Numbered from the stretch's first letter, positions 21,801-31,851 are shown. The stretch is DNA of 64,000 nucleotides from Rhynchopus sp. YZ270_cl-10 (GCA_964035575.1 OZ037900.1:992001-1056000), one strand, 5' to 3'. The notes: generated by a model not told the origin, from the letters alone. Numbers and translations are program-made.

Positions 21801-22655
21801 GCCAGTCGGGGTTCTGCAGGTGTGACGGGTATCACATCGCGTTATGCTTACAACGGTGTGACGTTCACAGTTCGTGCTGTGATCCTCCCAGGAAGCACTG
21901 CAAACAGCACAACAGGACAGTGTTTCTTGTACATCAACAATGGACTTGAGGCCGTGGCGTCAAGCTGTCAAATTCCCCCGAGGGTGGTGAGGAAGTCAAA
22001 CTTCATTGGTCACGACACTGATTCAAGCAACCCAACTTTTAGGGGAACAGTTGCGGACTTCAGCCTGCGCTCTTGCAACGGGTCTGTGGACACATCTGCA
22101 CCGGCAACGGCTGTGCCGTTCACAGCGCTGCCGATCACCTTAGCACCCGACACTGCTGCACCGCCGCCGAGGACAGCACACCCTGTCCCTCCTGGCGACA
22201 GCGCCGCACCAGCAGTGCCGACAGCAGTTCCAACAGACAGCCCGAAGAGTGTTGTGCCAGGACACACAGCAGTACCGACTGCTGCTGTGACCACGTTACC
22301 GGGAGCTATTGTTACACCAGCTCCTACAGCAGAGCCAGCATCAGTACCCACACCACTTCGTACCTCCGCACCCACAGAACCGAGCAACGCAACTGCCTTT
22401 GATGAAACAGACGCCCCAACGACTGCCGCACCAGAGAAGGACGACAGCGGGACACCGTGGTGGGTGTGGGTGATGATTGGCCTGGGCGTGCTGCTTGTCC
22501 TGCTGGTGGGCGGTGTGCTGCTGTGCTTCTGCCGTCGTGGGAACGGCACGTCCCCACCCACAGTCGACTCACACCACATCCAGGCGGAGACGGACCACGG
22601 AGCTTCGGAGCTGCTCTACCATGGTGTGGACGGTGAACCTCAAGTGGCGTGCTGA
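18891..22655 (+). CDS. copy C: six-module lectin-like type I surface protein
   Basis: 1254 residues, the longest intact member. Signal peptide (1-22), six modules starting near residues 28, 202, 377, 551, 726 and 901, then SCNGSVDTSAP, a Thr/Pro/Ala stalk (about 1065-1185), a transmembrane helix (about 1190-1214) and a 40-residue tail ending QVAC. Framework Cys and sequons are as in copy B. The modules differ mainly after TTPS (here mostly TSSYKAR), in the strand after FSNYGQDVV and in the GITSRYAYNG turn. FDPNLPL is preceded by SSD or SSA in different modules. The first module has the SSGYLFFGVSQG version typical of first modules, while modules 2-6 have SGGTIYFG. The stalk is poor in AVPT runs. 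Surface adhesin/antigen role inferred. Confidence 0.85.
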   Translation: MPTMCRLVTLLTLASAVSRSVAFEEPDCPLQNDVDFAESSDFDPNLPLTFGGGIVIEMNLTTPSTSSYKARVFSFSNYGQDVVRISTGSSGYLFFGVSQGSGSVSGISASSTYPGKTFPVRAVILPGSTADSTTGKCFLYLNGTLSGYGDCLLPTFVERRANFIGYDLDDSNPTFHGTVANFTLKACKVTPSVPTPLPSPQCLLQNDVDFAESSAFDPNLPLTFGGGIVIEMTLTTPSTSSYKARVFSFSNYGQDVVQISIASGGTIYFGASRGSAGVTGITSRYAYNGKTFTVRAVILPGSTANSTTGQCFLYINNGLEAVASSCQIPTFVERRANFIGHDLDDSNPTFHGTVANFTLKACSVTPSVPTPLPSPQCLLQSDVDFAESSDFDPNLPLTFGGGIVIEMTVTTPSTSSYKARVLSFSNYGEDVVRISIASGGTIYFGVSRGSAGVTGITSRYAYNGKTFTVRAVILPGSTANSTTGQCFLYINNGLEAVASSCQIPTFVERRANFFGHDLDDSNPTFKGTVSNFTLKACKVTPSVPTPLPSPQCPLQNDVDFAESSAFDPNLPLTFGGGIVIEMTVTTPSTSSYKARVFSFSNYGQDVVRISIASGGTIYFGASRGSAGVTGITSRYAYNGVTFTVRAVILPGSTANSTTGQCFLYINNGLEAVASSCQIPTFVERRANFIGHDLDDSNPTFHGTVSNFTLKACNVTPSVPTPLPSPQCLLQNDVHFAESSAFDPNLPLTFGGGIVIEMTVATPSTSSYKARVFSFSNYGQDVVRISIASGGTIYFGASRGSAGVTGITSRYAYNGVTFTVRAVILPGSTANSTTGQCFLYINNRLEAVASSCQIPTFVERRANFFGHDLDDSNPTFHGTVANFTLKACNVTPSVPTPLPSPQCLLQNDVDFAESSAFDPNLPLTFGGGIVIEMTVTTPSTSSYKARVFSFSNYGQDVVQISIASGGTIYFGASRGSAGVTGITSRYAYNGVTFTVRAVILPGSTANSTTGQCFLYINNGLEAVASSCQIPPRVVRKSNFIGHDTDSSNPTFRGTVADFSLRSCNGSVDTSAPATAVPFTALPITLAPDTAAPPPRTAHPVPPGDSAAPAVPTAVPTDSPKSVVPGHTAVPTAAVTTLPGAIVTPAPTAEPASVPTPLRTSAPTEPSNATAFDETDAPTTAAPEKDDSGTPWWVWVMIGLGVLLVLLVGGVLLCFCRRGNGTSPPTVDSHHIQAETDHGASELLYHGVDGEPQVAC

Positions 22656-23239
22656 GGGAATGGTGTTCGTGTGTTCAGATGTGCGACGTGGAAGCAACAG
22701 GAAAGCAGACTGTGCCTGGGAAGAGTGGTTGATATTATGTATTTCTCTCTCACTCTTTTTTAGTTGTTTTATCGTCGGGGGTATTATGGAAATGTATTTG
22801 TTGTTTTTTCTAGAGAGCACCTGTGGTCACAAATTTCAGACCTAGTCAGGACAGGCGAGTTGGTATACTGTTATGTTCAGTTTTTTTGAGGGTGTCAATA
22901 TTTTTTTATTGTGACTGTTTTCGAGTGGAAACTGACGGGTATGTGCCTGCACATCAATGTGTGGTAGGTGTGTTCAATGCGAGTCATTTGCGCAAAGGTC
23001 AACCGTCGGCCTTCTGTGTGCAGATGCCTATGCTGAACATGACTCCAGCAAAGGCAGACGCATCATGTGGTTTTTGTCACTGTGGAGTTCTTTTATACAT
23101 GGGTACTATTCTATGGCAAGGATGGGATACAAGCTTGCCTTAGTGTCAGGTCTGCGGAACCCTGACAGGCACCCGTGTAAAAACCTATTTTTTTAAATTT
23201 TTAATTTGGAAAAAGATCTCTGCACTCCTGAGCACCTCT
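22656..23239. other. 3' flank of copy C (flank class C/F)
   Basis: Common 3' segment, then sequence shared with the flank of copy F (39000-39530). The part 22860-23143 recurs again after H (57430-57690). It carries short open frames (for example CGRCVQCESFAQRSTVGLLC), conserved only as DNA, so I do not call a gene. Confidence 0.5.
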
Positions 23240-23465
23240 CAAATCCCGATTTCCCCTGCACCCCTTGTTCACTCTTTATCCGTTTAACCGAACAAGAAAT
23301 ATGTTAAGTTCCCCCTCGCTCTGTTTCCCCATAGCACAGTAGCTACCCACAGCCCCTCCACAGCACTGAGGGCAGACAGCCCCCTGTCTGCTTTGTCCAC
23401 GTAGGTTGTTCCGCCTAGTCCTATGGAAGGAGTCTCTGAAGCCACCCAGATGGGATGGTTTTACG
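23240..23465. repeat. dispersed repeat R2, second copy
   Basis: Same block as 12592-12880 and 39560-39790, ending in GATGGGATGGTTTTACGG. Confidence 0.7.
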
Positions 23466-23589
23466 GGGTATTTGGGTTTGTCGACTAAATGATTTTTGTC
23501 CGTGAAACACATGTCGGTGCATGGTGTGTTCTGACCCATATGGATGCTCTTTAGCCCCACTATTTTTAGTTTTTTGATACTTTTTTTCA

Positions 23590-23700
23590 GATGCAAATCA
23601 CGAAATGGATTGTAGGACTGCATGTCGCTGGGAGTCCACACCGATACACCGGTCTTGTACCAAGGTACACTGTCAACGAGCGGGATGTTGTATTTCACCC
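23590..23700 (+). repeat. dispersed repeat R1
   Basis: ATGGATTGTAGGACTGCATG, then CCGGTCTTGTACCAAGGTAC and TGTCAACGAGCGGGATGTTG. Best-preserved form together with 39918-40030 and 42094-42222. Confidence 0.7.
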
Positions 23701-24331
23701 TTTTTTTTTATTCGTGCAATTTTTTTGTGTAAGGCCATATTTAATTCCTCCCACACTCCCACCTCAAAAATTGTGTGTTTCCCCGCCCCAACCTTTTTTT
23801 TCCCCTGCAGAGTTGAGTTCAGTGGCTTGATGTTTTTCTGATGTTCTGTTTTGATCTGTGAGAGGTATATATGCCTCAAGTTTCTCTGTTTTCATCGATT
23901 TTTTTCTGTTTGCGTTGAACTAGGAAATTCAGTAAAACGCAAAAATAAAATACGAAATTACGAATGGATGCAGACGAGCCATCGAAACGGATGTTTTGAG
24001 TAAAGCTTGGGTCCAGCGATTGTTTACGTTTTGGCAACGTAAATAATAGGAGGAAACGAGGAGGTGATGTCCTGAGCAGCCATTGATACTCTCTGAGGAC
24101 CTAACGCCACTCATTTTGTACAGGAGCCTTGTCATTTGACAGGGGGGTCTTGTCATGATTTAGTCTTGTCATGTCACTAGTCATACCCCCTTGTCATTGC
24201 TCATACTAAGTCGTGGTGCAGTGCACGTCTCTGGGTTAAACAGTTCGCCTGTTGTGTTGCCACAATGTGTGATCTCCACCCTTTTTCTTCATCAGGTTTT
24301 AACGACCTCACCTCTTTTCGTAGTTTGGTTT

Positions 24332-24465
24332 GGTGCACACACGACGGTGAAGGAAGTGACTTGGCTTGTGGTTTTACTTTGTGATTTCACCGTTGGCTTA
24401 CAACATCGAAACCAAAGCACAAAGTCAAACCACTAGCCAAGTCGTTCCCTTCACCGTCGTGCACC
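24332..24465. repeat. 134-bp hairpin, ~50-bp arms
   Basis: Arms 24332-24383 and 24418-24465 are imperfect inverted copies (GGTGCACACACGACGGTGAA facing TTCACCGTCGTGCACC), with a 34-bp loop. The same hairpin is present at 40565-40698 in the duplicated F-G spacer, so it predates that duplication. A MITE remnant or structured RNA source. Confidence 0.7.
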
Positions 24466-24937
24466 TGACCTTGCTATGTAACCAAACCCCCTCTCGAGAG
24501 TTCAGCCAAAGAGTTCGCAAGAGTAGCCGCCACAGACCCCCCTCAAGAACAGAAGCCCCTGCTCGCGAACAAACACAGTCTGGTCGCGGCACAAAAAAAG
24601 GGGGGAGAAAAAAGAAAAAAGAAAAAACCTTCGTTCTGCACGGGGCGTGTATGTGCGGTCTTAGATGTGTATCTCGGACTGTCGTGACTTCCACCTCCCC
24701 CCTCACCCCTCCCCCATAACGTTTAATCCACCGCCCCCCTTTTTTTTCACACGTCATTTCCAAACCCCGGGTACCTTTTCCACACTGATTTTTTTGATTT
24801 CTGTGTGTAGTAGGGCCTGATAAAGGGCGTACTTTACCGTAAAAATCCCCCAAAACCTTGCTGAAAATGTGTTCGGGGGTGTTTATGGGATCCTTTCAGG
24901 CCTTACCACACATAACTGAAAAAATAAATTAGTGTGG

Positions 24938-25440
24938 TGGAGCGTTTTCCGGGGGGGTGAATCGCGCTAAATCGGGTGTCATCGGGCGTCATCGTGCGTA
25001 ATCCTGAGTAATCGTGCATAATCGTGCATAATCGGGAATCATCGTGCTAGGGGAAATTTTTTTTTTCCTCGGTGAAATCCTTGGTGAAGCTTTTAAACAC
25101 CGGCATTTGCATTTTCGGAATCCGTCCGGCCAGTGGTGGGGTCAATTTGCCGAAATGGACAAGTACACAGTATACACAGTATACACAGTATACACAGTAT
25201 ACACAGTATACACAGTATACACAGTATACACAGTATACACAGTATACACAGTATACACAGTATACACAGTATACACAGTATACACAGAGTACACTACAGT
25301 ACACTACACTACCAGAGTGGGACAAAAAAAAAGCTCATCTCAAAATATGTCGATCACAAAAAATCACAAAAAATCACGTGCTGTCATCGGCCGTCATCGT
25401 GCGTCATCGGGCGTCATCCCACAGACCCTAAAACGCTCCA
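24938..25440. mobile_element. 503-bp MITE carrying a 9-bp satellite (filled site)
   Basis: Ends TGGAGCGTTTT (24938-24948) and AAAACGCTCCA (25430-25440) are perfect 11-bp inverted repeats. Flanks are TGTGG (24933-24937) and TGTGG (25441-25445). The duplicated spacer has a single TGTGG at about 41166-41170 with no insert, so this is an insertion with a 5-bp target duplication. Inside are degenerate 10-bp repeats (ATCGTGCRTA type), a segment shared inverted with 49141-49240, and the 9-bp array. No transposase. Confidence 0.75.
25164..25287. repeat. 9-bp satellite (ACACAGTAT)n
   Basis: About 14 perfect copies inside the 503-bp MITE. The unit is related to the 7-bp (ACACAGT) and 5-bp (CAGTA) satellites at 35.1 and 48 kb. 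The open frames across it are artefacts of a unit length divisible by three. Confidence 0.95.
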
Positions 25441-25583
25441 TGTGGGAAAAAGTGCGGGGTTTTTTTGGAAACGACCCAAATGTAAACCACAAAAAAGGAC
25501 TGCACAGGTTGGGGTCCACCTGGTTTCAAGTCATTGTTGCTGTTGTTGGTGATGACAAACACGCAATAAATCAACAATACATA

Positions 25584-25686
25584 CAGTAAGACAACAAACA
25601 CCGGAGGGGTAAAAATATAGGTGGATTTTGGGATTTCAAAACTCTAAGCAGGGTTTTTACCCCCTCCGATGGTTGTTGTCTTACTG
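25584..25686. mobile_element. 103-bp Tc1/mariner-type MITE (filled site)
   Basis: Terminal inverted repeats of about 30 bp begin CAGTAAGACAACAA and end TTGTTGTCTTACTG. The element is flanked by TA on both sides (25582-25583, 25687-25688). The duplicated spacer at about 41302-41310 has ACATAACTAAAT with one TA and no insert. TA duplication and CAGT ends fit the Tc1/mariner superfamily. Too short to code. Confidence 0.85.
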
Positions 25687-26452
25687 TAACTAAATTTGCT
25701 GTCGTCTGAATCACCCTTTTTCCTAAAGTGACTTAGCATGCAGTTTATCATCTACTCACAAATATTTCACACCGTACCTTGCCACAAGGGCTTTGTACTC
25801 CAAATTATTTCTATCCCCCTTACTTTTTTTTGGGTGCCAAGCACGTGAGGCTTAGGTTCTTCTTAAACCTGTCTTTTTTTCCCCCTCTTCTCCCAGCCCT
25901 CCCAGCCGGAACCTACATCACAGGGCCTGCTTAGTGCTGTTGTGCTACTTTTACTTTTTACCTTTTAGCTGAGAGACCATTTTGTGGTCAACAGCACTGT
26001 AGTGTAGTGACCTCAGTAGTGAACAGCCCTAATGCTTCTATTGAAGGAACAATGCAAAAGGGCGAGGGCCGAAAGGCTGATGTGCATAGGGCATTGGTTG
26101 GTGCGCTTTGGAAGGAATTGGTTTGTTTCATCATTTACCACAGGGGGCGTGAGGTGGGAACCTGGTAAACACCCTAGGAACATACCCTTGCGACACCCCA
26201 AACTCGCTGAGGGGAGAGAGGTGTTGTTGCTCACCTGCTCCGATACGGGTTGTTGTCCCCCTCGGTGTGTTTGATAACTAATACGGGGTAATTCTTGCAC
26301 AGAATATGGCCCAAAGCGTGTGTGTGTGTAGCGAGGTACGTTCATCCTGTAAAGAACTTTTTTGCTCGAGACAGGTGAGTTCTTGTGTTACTGTCAACCT
26401 GTCAACATTTCTTCTTCTTTTCTTTGCATGCGTTGCACCCTCAAATGCTTTT

Positions 26453-26545
26453 GTATCCACCCCCCCCGGTACAGCCGGTCATTGTACCAAGGTACACTGT
26501 CAACGAGCGGGCTGTTGTATTTCAAGTCAACCCGTTTTTTTTTCT
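26453..26545 (+). repeat. dispersed repeat R1, 5'-truncated copy
   Basis: Begins in a C run and continues CCGGTCATTGTACCAAGGTA to TTTCAAGTCAACCCG, as in 42139-42222. Confidence 0.6.
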
Positions 26546-26617
26546 TCTTTGTCTCGTAGAGATTCGCGACCCGCACCCCTTGGGAAACTTTATCATCTTT
26601 ACACAGACACAGCCTGA

Positions 26618-26647
26618 CCCCCCTCTCCCCTCTCCCCTCTCCCCTTT
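26618..26647. repeat. 7-bp repeat (CCCCTCT)n, short allele
   Basis: About four units at the position that, in the duplicated spacer, holds two long arrays (42310-42443 and 42809-42909). Confidence 0.85.
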
Positions 26648-26685
26648 CTCCACGAACAGAACAATGTAACTGCTTTTGCATCAAT

Positions 26686-27848
26686 CATAGTTAGCTGCGT
26701 AGCTAGCTACCATCTCCCATCTCGCATCCTTGCTTCCCTCCTTGTGTGGATTCGGTAAGGCGAGCCACTCACAGCTCTTCCTCCCTTGTTGGGTTGTATT
26801 GCACGTTGTGCTGATCTGCTGGTCCATTAAAGGGATCGTCAGACGGTATTTTTCTCATTTTTACCGGTGTAGTGCTCTCTGGGGTTCTCTAACCCAGGAA
26901 CCAAGTGCCTGCGATCCGATGATCGATGAGGCGTTTGCACGTTCAACTGCTCTTTTTTGCTCGTTCCTTTGTTTTTGATTTTCTTATTTTGTAATCAATG
27001 GTGTGGCTGAAAACAGTCCTTTTGGGGGGACACAAAAATGTGCTACAGAAGTAGTAAAGTGACACATTATTTTTGACTCATGCGCATCAATCCTTTTGAC
27101 TTCTTCTTCTTCTTCTTTTTAGCCTCAGTGCAGAGGATGTACCCTCCACACCACTCCCACCACCCTCTCCCCTGCTGTACCTACGTACACATAGCCATAT
27201 AAAAGAAACGCTTTACATCATCCATTCTGATCCTCTAGACAGCATCTCCCTACCTGGTGAATATCTTGTTTCATGTTGGTTGCCAAGCATTCCGTACACG
27301 AGCCTGCAACACCAGCTTATGAGCAAATAAGATGACACATAGTACAGGCAAACCCCCCTGCTACGAAGAGACAGCCAAGTGTCAAGCGTGTTCCCGCACG
27401 ATCCCGAACGTGGCAATGCCATGTGTGCACCAGAGGCATGTTGCAAGCTATCAATGGTGCGTATGAACGTTGCAGTACCTCCTCCCACATCCGAGGACAC
27501 TCCAACGAGACCCCAGGCCTTTCACATTGATAACCCATGTCATTCGGGTGTGACGGCAAAGCGAGTTGGAGGTGCGTTATCACAGCACTGCTGTCTGTTG
27601 TCTCTTACAATTGCTAAAGATTCTGTCCTCTTGCCGGCATGTGCCCCATGTGTGTTGATGGACACCCATTCTCTGTTGGTGCTCAGGTCGGAGGTTGCCC
27701 ATGTGTGGGACAACATGTGCTGTGGTGTGGCCAAATGTTGTAATCTGCGTTCAGTGTTCCTGAGGATCTTTTCTTTGAAGTGACCAAGCATGAGAGGCTT
27801 GCCACCATCTTACTTTCTTTGCATCCACCACCCCACACACACAGATAT
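26686..27848 (+). promoter_or_regulatory. 5' region of copy D (leader class D/F/G)
   Basis: Collinear with 42945-44119 before G and, from about 26800, with 35692-36737 before F. The last ~235 bp is the common family leader with short ORF MDTHSLLVLRSEVAHVWDN, stop 27781-27783. It has AAGCATGAG, whose ATG opens a small out-of-frame ORF overlapping the main start. Confidence 0.65.
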
Positions 27849-30692
27849 ATGCCAACCATGTGCCGTCTTGTGACACTGCTCACGCTAGCTTCTGCTGTGA
27901 GTCGTTCCGTTGCCTTCGAAGAACCTGACTGCCCCCTCCAGACTGTTGTGCACTTTGCTGAAAGCAGCGACTTCGACCCGAACCTTCCCCTCACATTCGG
28001 TGGTGGCATTGTGATTGACATGACGCTGACCACACCAAGTACCCCTTCATACAAGGCACGTGTGTTCAGCTTTTCCAACTACGGAGAGGATGTTGTGAGG
28101 ATGAGCACAGGAGCGAGTGGGTACTTGTTCTTTGGTGTCAGTCAGGGGTCTGGGAGTGTGTCGAGTATTAAGGCATCCAGCACTTACCCTGGCAAGACGT
28201 TCCCAGTTCGTGCTGTGATCCTCCCAGGAAGCACTGCAGACAGCACAACAGGGAAGTGTTTCTTGTACATCAATGGCACTCTCAGCAGTTCCGGAGACTG
28301 TCCCCTCCCAACCTTTGTGGAGCGTCGTGCGAACTTCATTGGTCACGACCTGGATGGAAGCAACCCAACTTTTGAAGGCACAGTTGCAAACTTCACACTG
28401 AAGGCGTGCAAGGTGACTCCAAGTGTGCCCACACCACTGCCATCCCCACAGTGTCTTCTCCAGAACGATGTGGACTTTGCTGAAAGCAGCGACTTCGACC
28501 CGAACCTTCCCCTCACATTCGGTGGTGGCATTGTGATTGAGATGACGCTGACCACACCAAGTTCGTATTCATACAAGGCACGTGTGTTCAGCTTTTCCAA
28601 CTACGGGAGCGATATTGTTAGAATCAGTACAGCGTCCGGTGGTTACTTATTCTTTGGTGTGAGTCGGGGTTCTGGGAGTGTGTCGGGTATCACATCGCGG
28701 TATGCTTACAATGGTGTAACAATCACAGTTCGTGCTGTGATCCTCCCAGGAAGCACTGCAGACAGCACAACGGGACAGTGTTTCTTGTACATCAACAACG
28801 TGCTTCAGGCCTATTCTTCAAGCTGTCAAATCCCAACCTTTGTGGAGCGTCGTACAAACTTCATTGGTTACGACCTGGATGGCTACAACCCAACTTTTCA
28901 AGGCACAGTTTCAAACTTCACACTGAAGGCATGCAACGTGACTCCAAGTGTGCCCACACCACTGCCATCCCCACAGTGTCTTCTCCAGAACGATGTGGAC
29001 TTTGCTGAAAGCAGCGCCTTCGACCCGAACCTTCCCCTCACATTCGGTGGTGGCATTGTGATTGAGATGACTTTGACCACACCAAGAATTGATATATACC
29101 TGACACGTGTGTTCAGCTTTTCGAACTACGGACAGGATGTTGTGCACATGATAGTAGAGTCTAATGGGGCGATCTTTTTTGGTGTTAGTAGGGGTTCTGG
29201 GAGTGTGTCGGGTATCACGTCACGTTACGGTTACAATGATGTTACTATCTCAGTCCGTGCTGTGCTCCTCCCAGGAAGCACTGCAGACAGCACAACGGGA
29301 CAGTGTTTCTTGTACATCAAGAATGTGCTTCAGGCCTATTCTTCTAGCTGTCCCCTCCCAACCTTTGTGGAGCGTCGCGCAAACTTCTTTGGTTACGACC
29401 TGAGCGACAACCCAACTTTTCAAGGCACAGTTGCAAACTTCACACTGAAGGCGTGCAACGTGACTCCAAGTGTGCCCACACCACTGCCATCCCCACAGTG
29501 TCTTCTCCAGAACGATGTGGACTTTGCTGAAAGCAGCGACTTCGACCCGAACCTTCCCCTCACATTCGGTGGTGGCATTGTGATTGAGATGACCGTGACC
29601 ATACCAAGTTCTGATTCATACGGGGCACGTGTGTTCAGCTTTTCTAACAACGGACAGGATGTTGTGGAGATGAGCGTAACGTATCTTGATATGCTCGTTT
29701 TCGGTGTGAGTCGGGGTTCTGGGAGTGTGTCGGGTATCACATCACATTCCGGTTACAGTGGTGTAACAGTCACAGTTCGTGCTGTGATCTTCCCAGGAAG
29801 CACTGCAGACAGCACAACGGGACTGTGTTTGTTGTACATCAACAACGTGCTTCAGGCCTATTCTTCAAGCTGTCCCCTCCCAATGAGGGTGGTGAGGAAG
29901 TCAAACTTCATTGGTCGAGACGCTGATTCAAGGAACCCAACTTTTAAGGGCACAGTTTCAAACTTCAGCATGCGCTCTTGCAACGGGTCTGTGGACACAT
30001 CTGCACCGGCAACGGATGTGCCGTTCACAGAGCCGCCGAACACCTTAGCACCCGACACTGCTGCACCGCCGCCGAGCACAGCACACCCTGTCCCACCTGG
30101 CGACAGCGCCGCACCGATGGTGCCGACAGCAGTGCCGACAGCAGTGCCGACAGCAGTGCCGACAGCAGTGCCGACAGCAGTTCCGACAGACAGCCCGAAG
30201 GGTGTGGTGACAAGCCCCACAGCACAGCCAACAACAACACCCACATCCGTGCCCACAGTCTTGCACACAGTAGTACCCACAACACCCACAGCAGAGCCAA
30301 CAGCAGAGCCAACAGCAGAGCCAACAGCAGTGCCAACAGCAGAGCCAACAGCAGTGCCAACAGGAGTACCAACACCACTTCCTACCTCCGCACCCACAGC
30401 ACTGAACAACGCAACTGCCTTTGATGAAACAGACGCCCCAACGACTGCCGCACCAGAGGAGGACGACAGCGGGACACCGTGGTGGGTGTGGGTGATGATC
30501 GGCCTGGGCGTGCTGCTTGTGCTGTGGGGCGGTGTGCTGCTGTTCTTCTGCCGTCGTGGGAACGGCACGTCCCCAGCGATGGTCTACTCACAGCACATCC
30601 AGGCGGAGACGGACCACGGAGCTTCGGAACTACTCAACTATGGTGTGGACGATGATGACCGCCTGGAAGATGTATATGAAGTGGCGTGCTGA
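27849..30692 (+). CDS. copy D: four-module lectin-like type I surface protein
   Basis: 947 residues. Signal peptide 1-22; modules begin near residues 28, 200, 376 and 549. The first opens CPLQTVVHFAESSDF, the QT variant shared with F, G, H and I rather than the QN variant of A, B, C and E. The segment after TTP varies strongly (STPSYKAR, SSYSYKAR, RIDIYLTR, SSDSYGAR). The stalk (about 712-872) holds two tetrapeptide runs, AVPT and AEPT, from 12-bp repeats. Transmembrane helix about 878-901, with one Leu-Val fewer than siblings (VLLVLWGGVLLFFC). The tail is extended and acidic (DDDDRLEDVYEVAC). 3' flank is of class D/H. Adhesin/antigen role inferred. Confidence 0.85.
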   Translation: MPTMCRLVTLLTLASAVSRSVAFEEPDCPLQTVVHFAESSDFDPNLPLTFGGGIVIDMTLTTPSTPSYKARVFSFSNYGEDVVRMSTGASGYLFFGVSQGSGSVSSIKASSTYPGKTFPVRAVILPGSTADSTTGKCFLYINGTLSSSGDCPLPTFVERRANFIGHDLDGSNPTFEGTVANFTLKACKVTPSVPTPLPSPQCLLQNDVDFAESSDFDPNLPLTFGGGIVIEMTLTTPSSYSYKARVFSFSNYGSDIVRISTASGGYLFFGVSRGSGSVSGITSRYAYNGVTITVRAVILPGSTADSTTGQCFLYINNVLQAYSSSCQIPTFVERRTNFIGYDLDGYNPTFQGTVSNFTLKACNVTPSVPTPLPSPQCLLQNDVDFAESSAFDPNLPLTFGGGIVIEMTLTTPRIDIYLTRVFSFSNYGQDVVHMIVESNGAIFFGVSRGSGSVSGITSRYGYNDVTISVRAVLLPGSTADSTTGQCFLYIKNVLQAYSSSCPLPTFVERRANFFGYDLSDNPTFQGTVANFTLKACNVTPSVPTPLPSPQCLLQNDVDFAESSDFDPNLPLTFGGGIVIEMTVTIPSSDSYGARVFSFSNNGQDVVEMSVTYLDMLVFGVSRGSGSVSGITSHSGYSGVTVTVRAVIFPGSTADSTTGLCLLYINNVLQAYSSSCPLPMRVVRKSNFIGRDADSRNPTFKGTVSNFSMRSCNGSVDTSAPATDVPFTEPPNTLAPDTAAPPPSTAHPVPPGDSAAPMVPTAVPTAVPTAVPTAVPTAVPTDSPKGVVTSPTAQPTTTPTSVPTVLHTVVPTTPTAEPTAEPTAEPTAVPTAEPTAVPTGVPTPLPTSAPTALNNATAFDETDAPTTAAPEEDDSGTPWWVWVMIGLGVLLVLWGGVLLFFCRRGNGTSPAMVYSQHIQAETDHGASELLNYGVDDDDRLEDVYEVAC

Positions 30693-30852
30693 GGGAACAG
30701 TGTTCGTGTGTTCAGATGTGCGACATGGAACCAAGAGTGGTGCGCTTGGTGCAGCATCTCACAGAGTTTGCAGGGATACTCACCTGAACGACGTTTCAGC
30801 TTTCAGCCTCTTCCCCTATTTGTCATTCGCGAGTATTTATCCCCCGTTTTAG

Positions 30853-30938
30853 AATCAAGAGATCAAGCAAACCCGTAAACCCGCAAACCCTTACCTTTAC
30901 GGGTTTGCGCGTTTGCGGGTTTGCGTAATCAAGAGAGA
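30853..30938. mobile_element. mini-hairpin flanked by 10-bp direct repeats
   Basis: AATCAAGAGA occurs at 30853-30862 and 30929-30938. Between them is an inverted repeat built of CAAACCCG/TAAACCCG units facing CGGGTTTGCG units. The arrangement resembles a tiny element with a target duplication, or a slippage product. The AAACCCG unit is also somewhat telomere-like. Confidence 0.45.
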
Positions 30939-31077
30939 GAGAGTGCACGTTAAGATTTTGAGTTATGTAGCTGTTTTTTTTCCTTCTTTCTGTGTCGACA
31001 ATCACTTCGCTCCAAAAGCAGAAGAAAGTTCTGTTAGGTTCCCCCCCCCCCCCCCCCTCTTTCTGCTCCTTCCATAA

Positions 31078-31300
31078 AATATTAATAGTGGGGATTGTAC
31101 CTGTCTGTGGCAGCACAACTGAGGCAACTACACTTCTCCAACAACTTCATCAAATAAAGAACGTTGGGAACGTTTTTGTAGAACCCTCATCCTATGCTAT
31201 CGATTTATTGAATGCATATCAGTCGTTCCCATGCATAATAATGCAATATGCTGCAATGCCTTTTTATTCGAGAGTTTTGGAGAGTGTTATTAAAATTTGA
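31078..31300 (+). CDS. short coding-like fragment, unidentified
   Basis: An open frame runs through a poly-C tract from 30992. From about 31070 it reads ILIVGIVPVCGSTTEATTLL ... FVEPSSYAIDLLNAYQSFPC and ends at 31298-31300. The composition is protein-like, with alternating hydrophobic and polar residues, but it has no clear start and no recognised family. It could be an exon, a pseudogene scrap or chance. Confidence 0.2.
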
Positions 31301-31609
31301 GAGTTTTTCATAAATGCGTGATTAATCGCGTTTTTTTTTATGATGAAATCGCTAAAGCTCTCGAAAACACGATAGTCTCCGAGAGTCTCGGAAGTTTCAA
31401 TCTTACGTTTTATTTTCAAGCCTGCTCCAATCCCAGTGTCCACCCACATCACCTTTCATGAGTACTTTATATATTTTCTTCTTTGCCACAGTCCCAAGTG
31501 GTAACTGAATCCATCAAAAGCCCCCACCCCTTTTCTTGATAGTCTGTCGTATAAACAATCTGGGTGCACTGTTCTCCCAGCACTGCTCTCCTGAGTCTTG
31601 TTCAATTGC

Positions 31610-31851
31610 TGAAGATTCTGTCCTCTTGCCGGCATGTGCCCGATGTGTGTTGATGGACACCCATTCTCCGTTGGTGCTGAGGTCGGAGGTTTCCCATGTG
31701 TGGGACAACATGTGCTGTGGTGTGGCCAAATGTTGTGATCTGCGTTCAGTGTTCCTGAGGATCTTTTCTTTGAAGTGACCAAGCATGAGAGGCTTGCCAC
31801 CATCTTACTTTCTTTGCATCCACCACCCCACACACACAGATATATGCCACC
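31610..31851 (+). promoter_or_regulatory. conserved leader of copy E
   Basis: Common family leader only; upstream of about 31585 it matches no other copy. Short ORF with S for A (RSEVSHVWDN), stop 31776-31778. One A is missing in ATGCCACCATGTG, so the first ATG is out of frame and translation must begin at 31852. Confidence 0.65.

Noticed and set aside
22860-23143. A conserved Cys-rich gene after copies C, F and H (CGRCVQCESF...)
   Set aside because: Conserved only as part of the duplicated flank; frames differ in start and end between copies and the H copy diverges midway.
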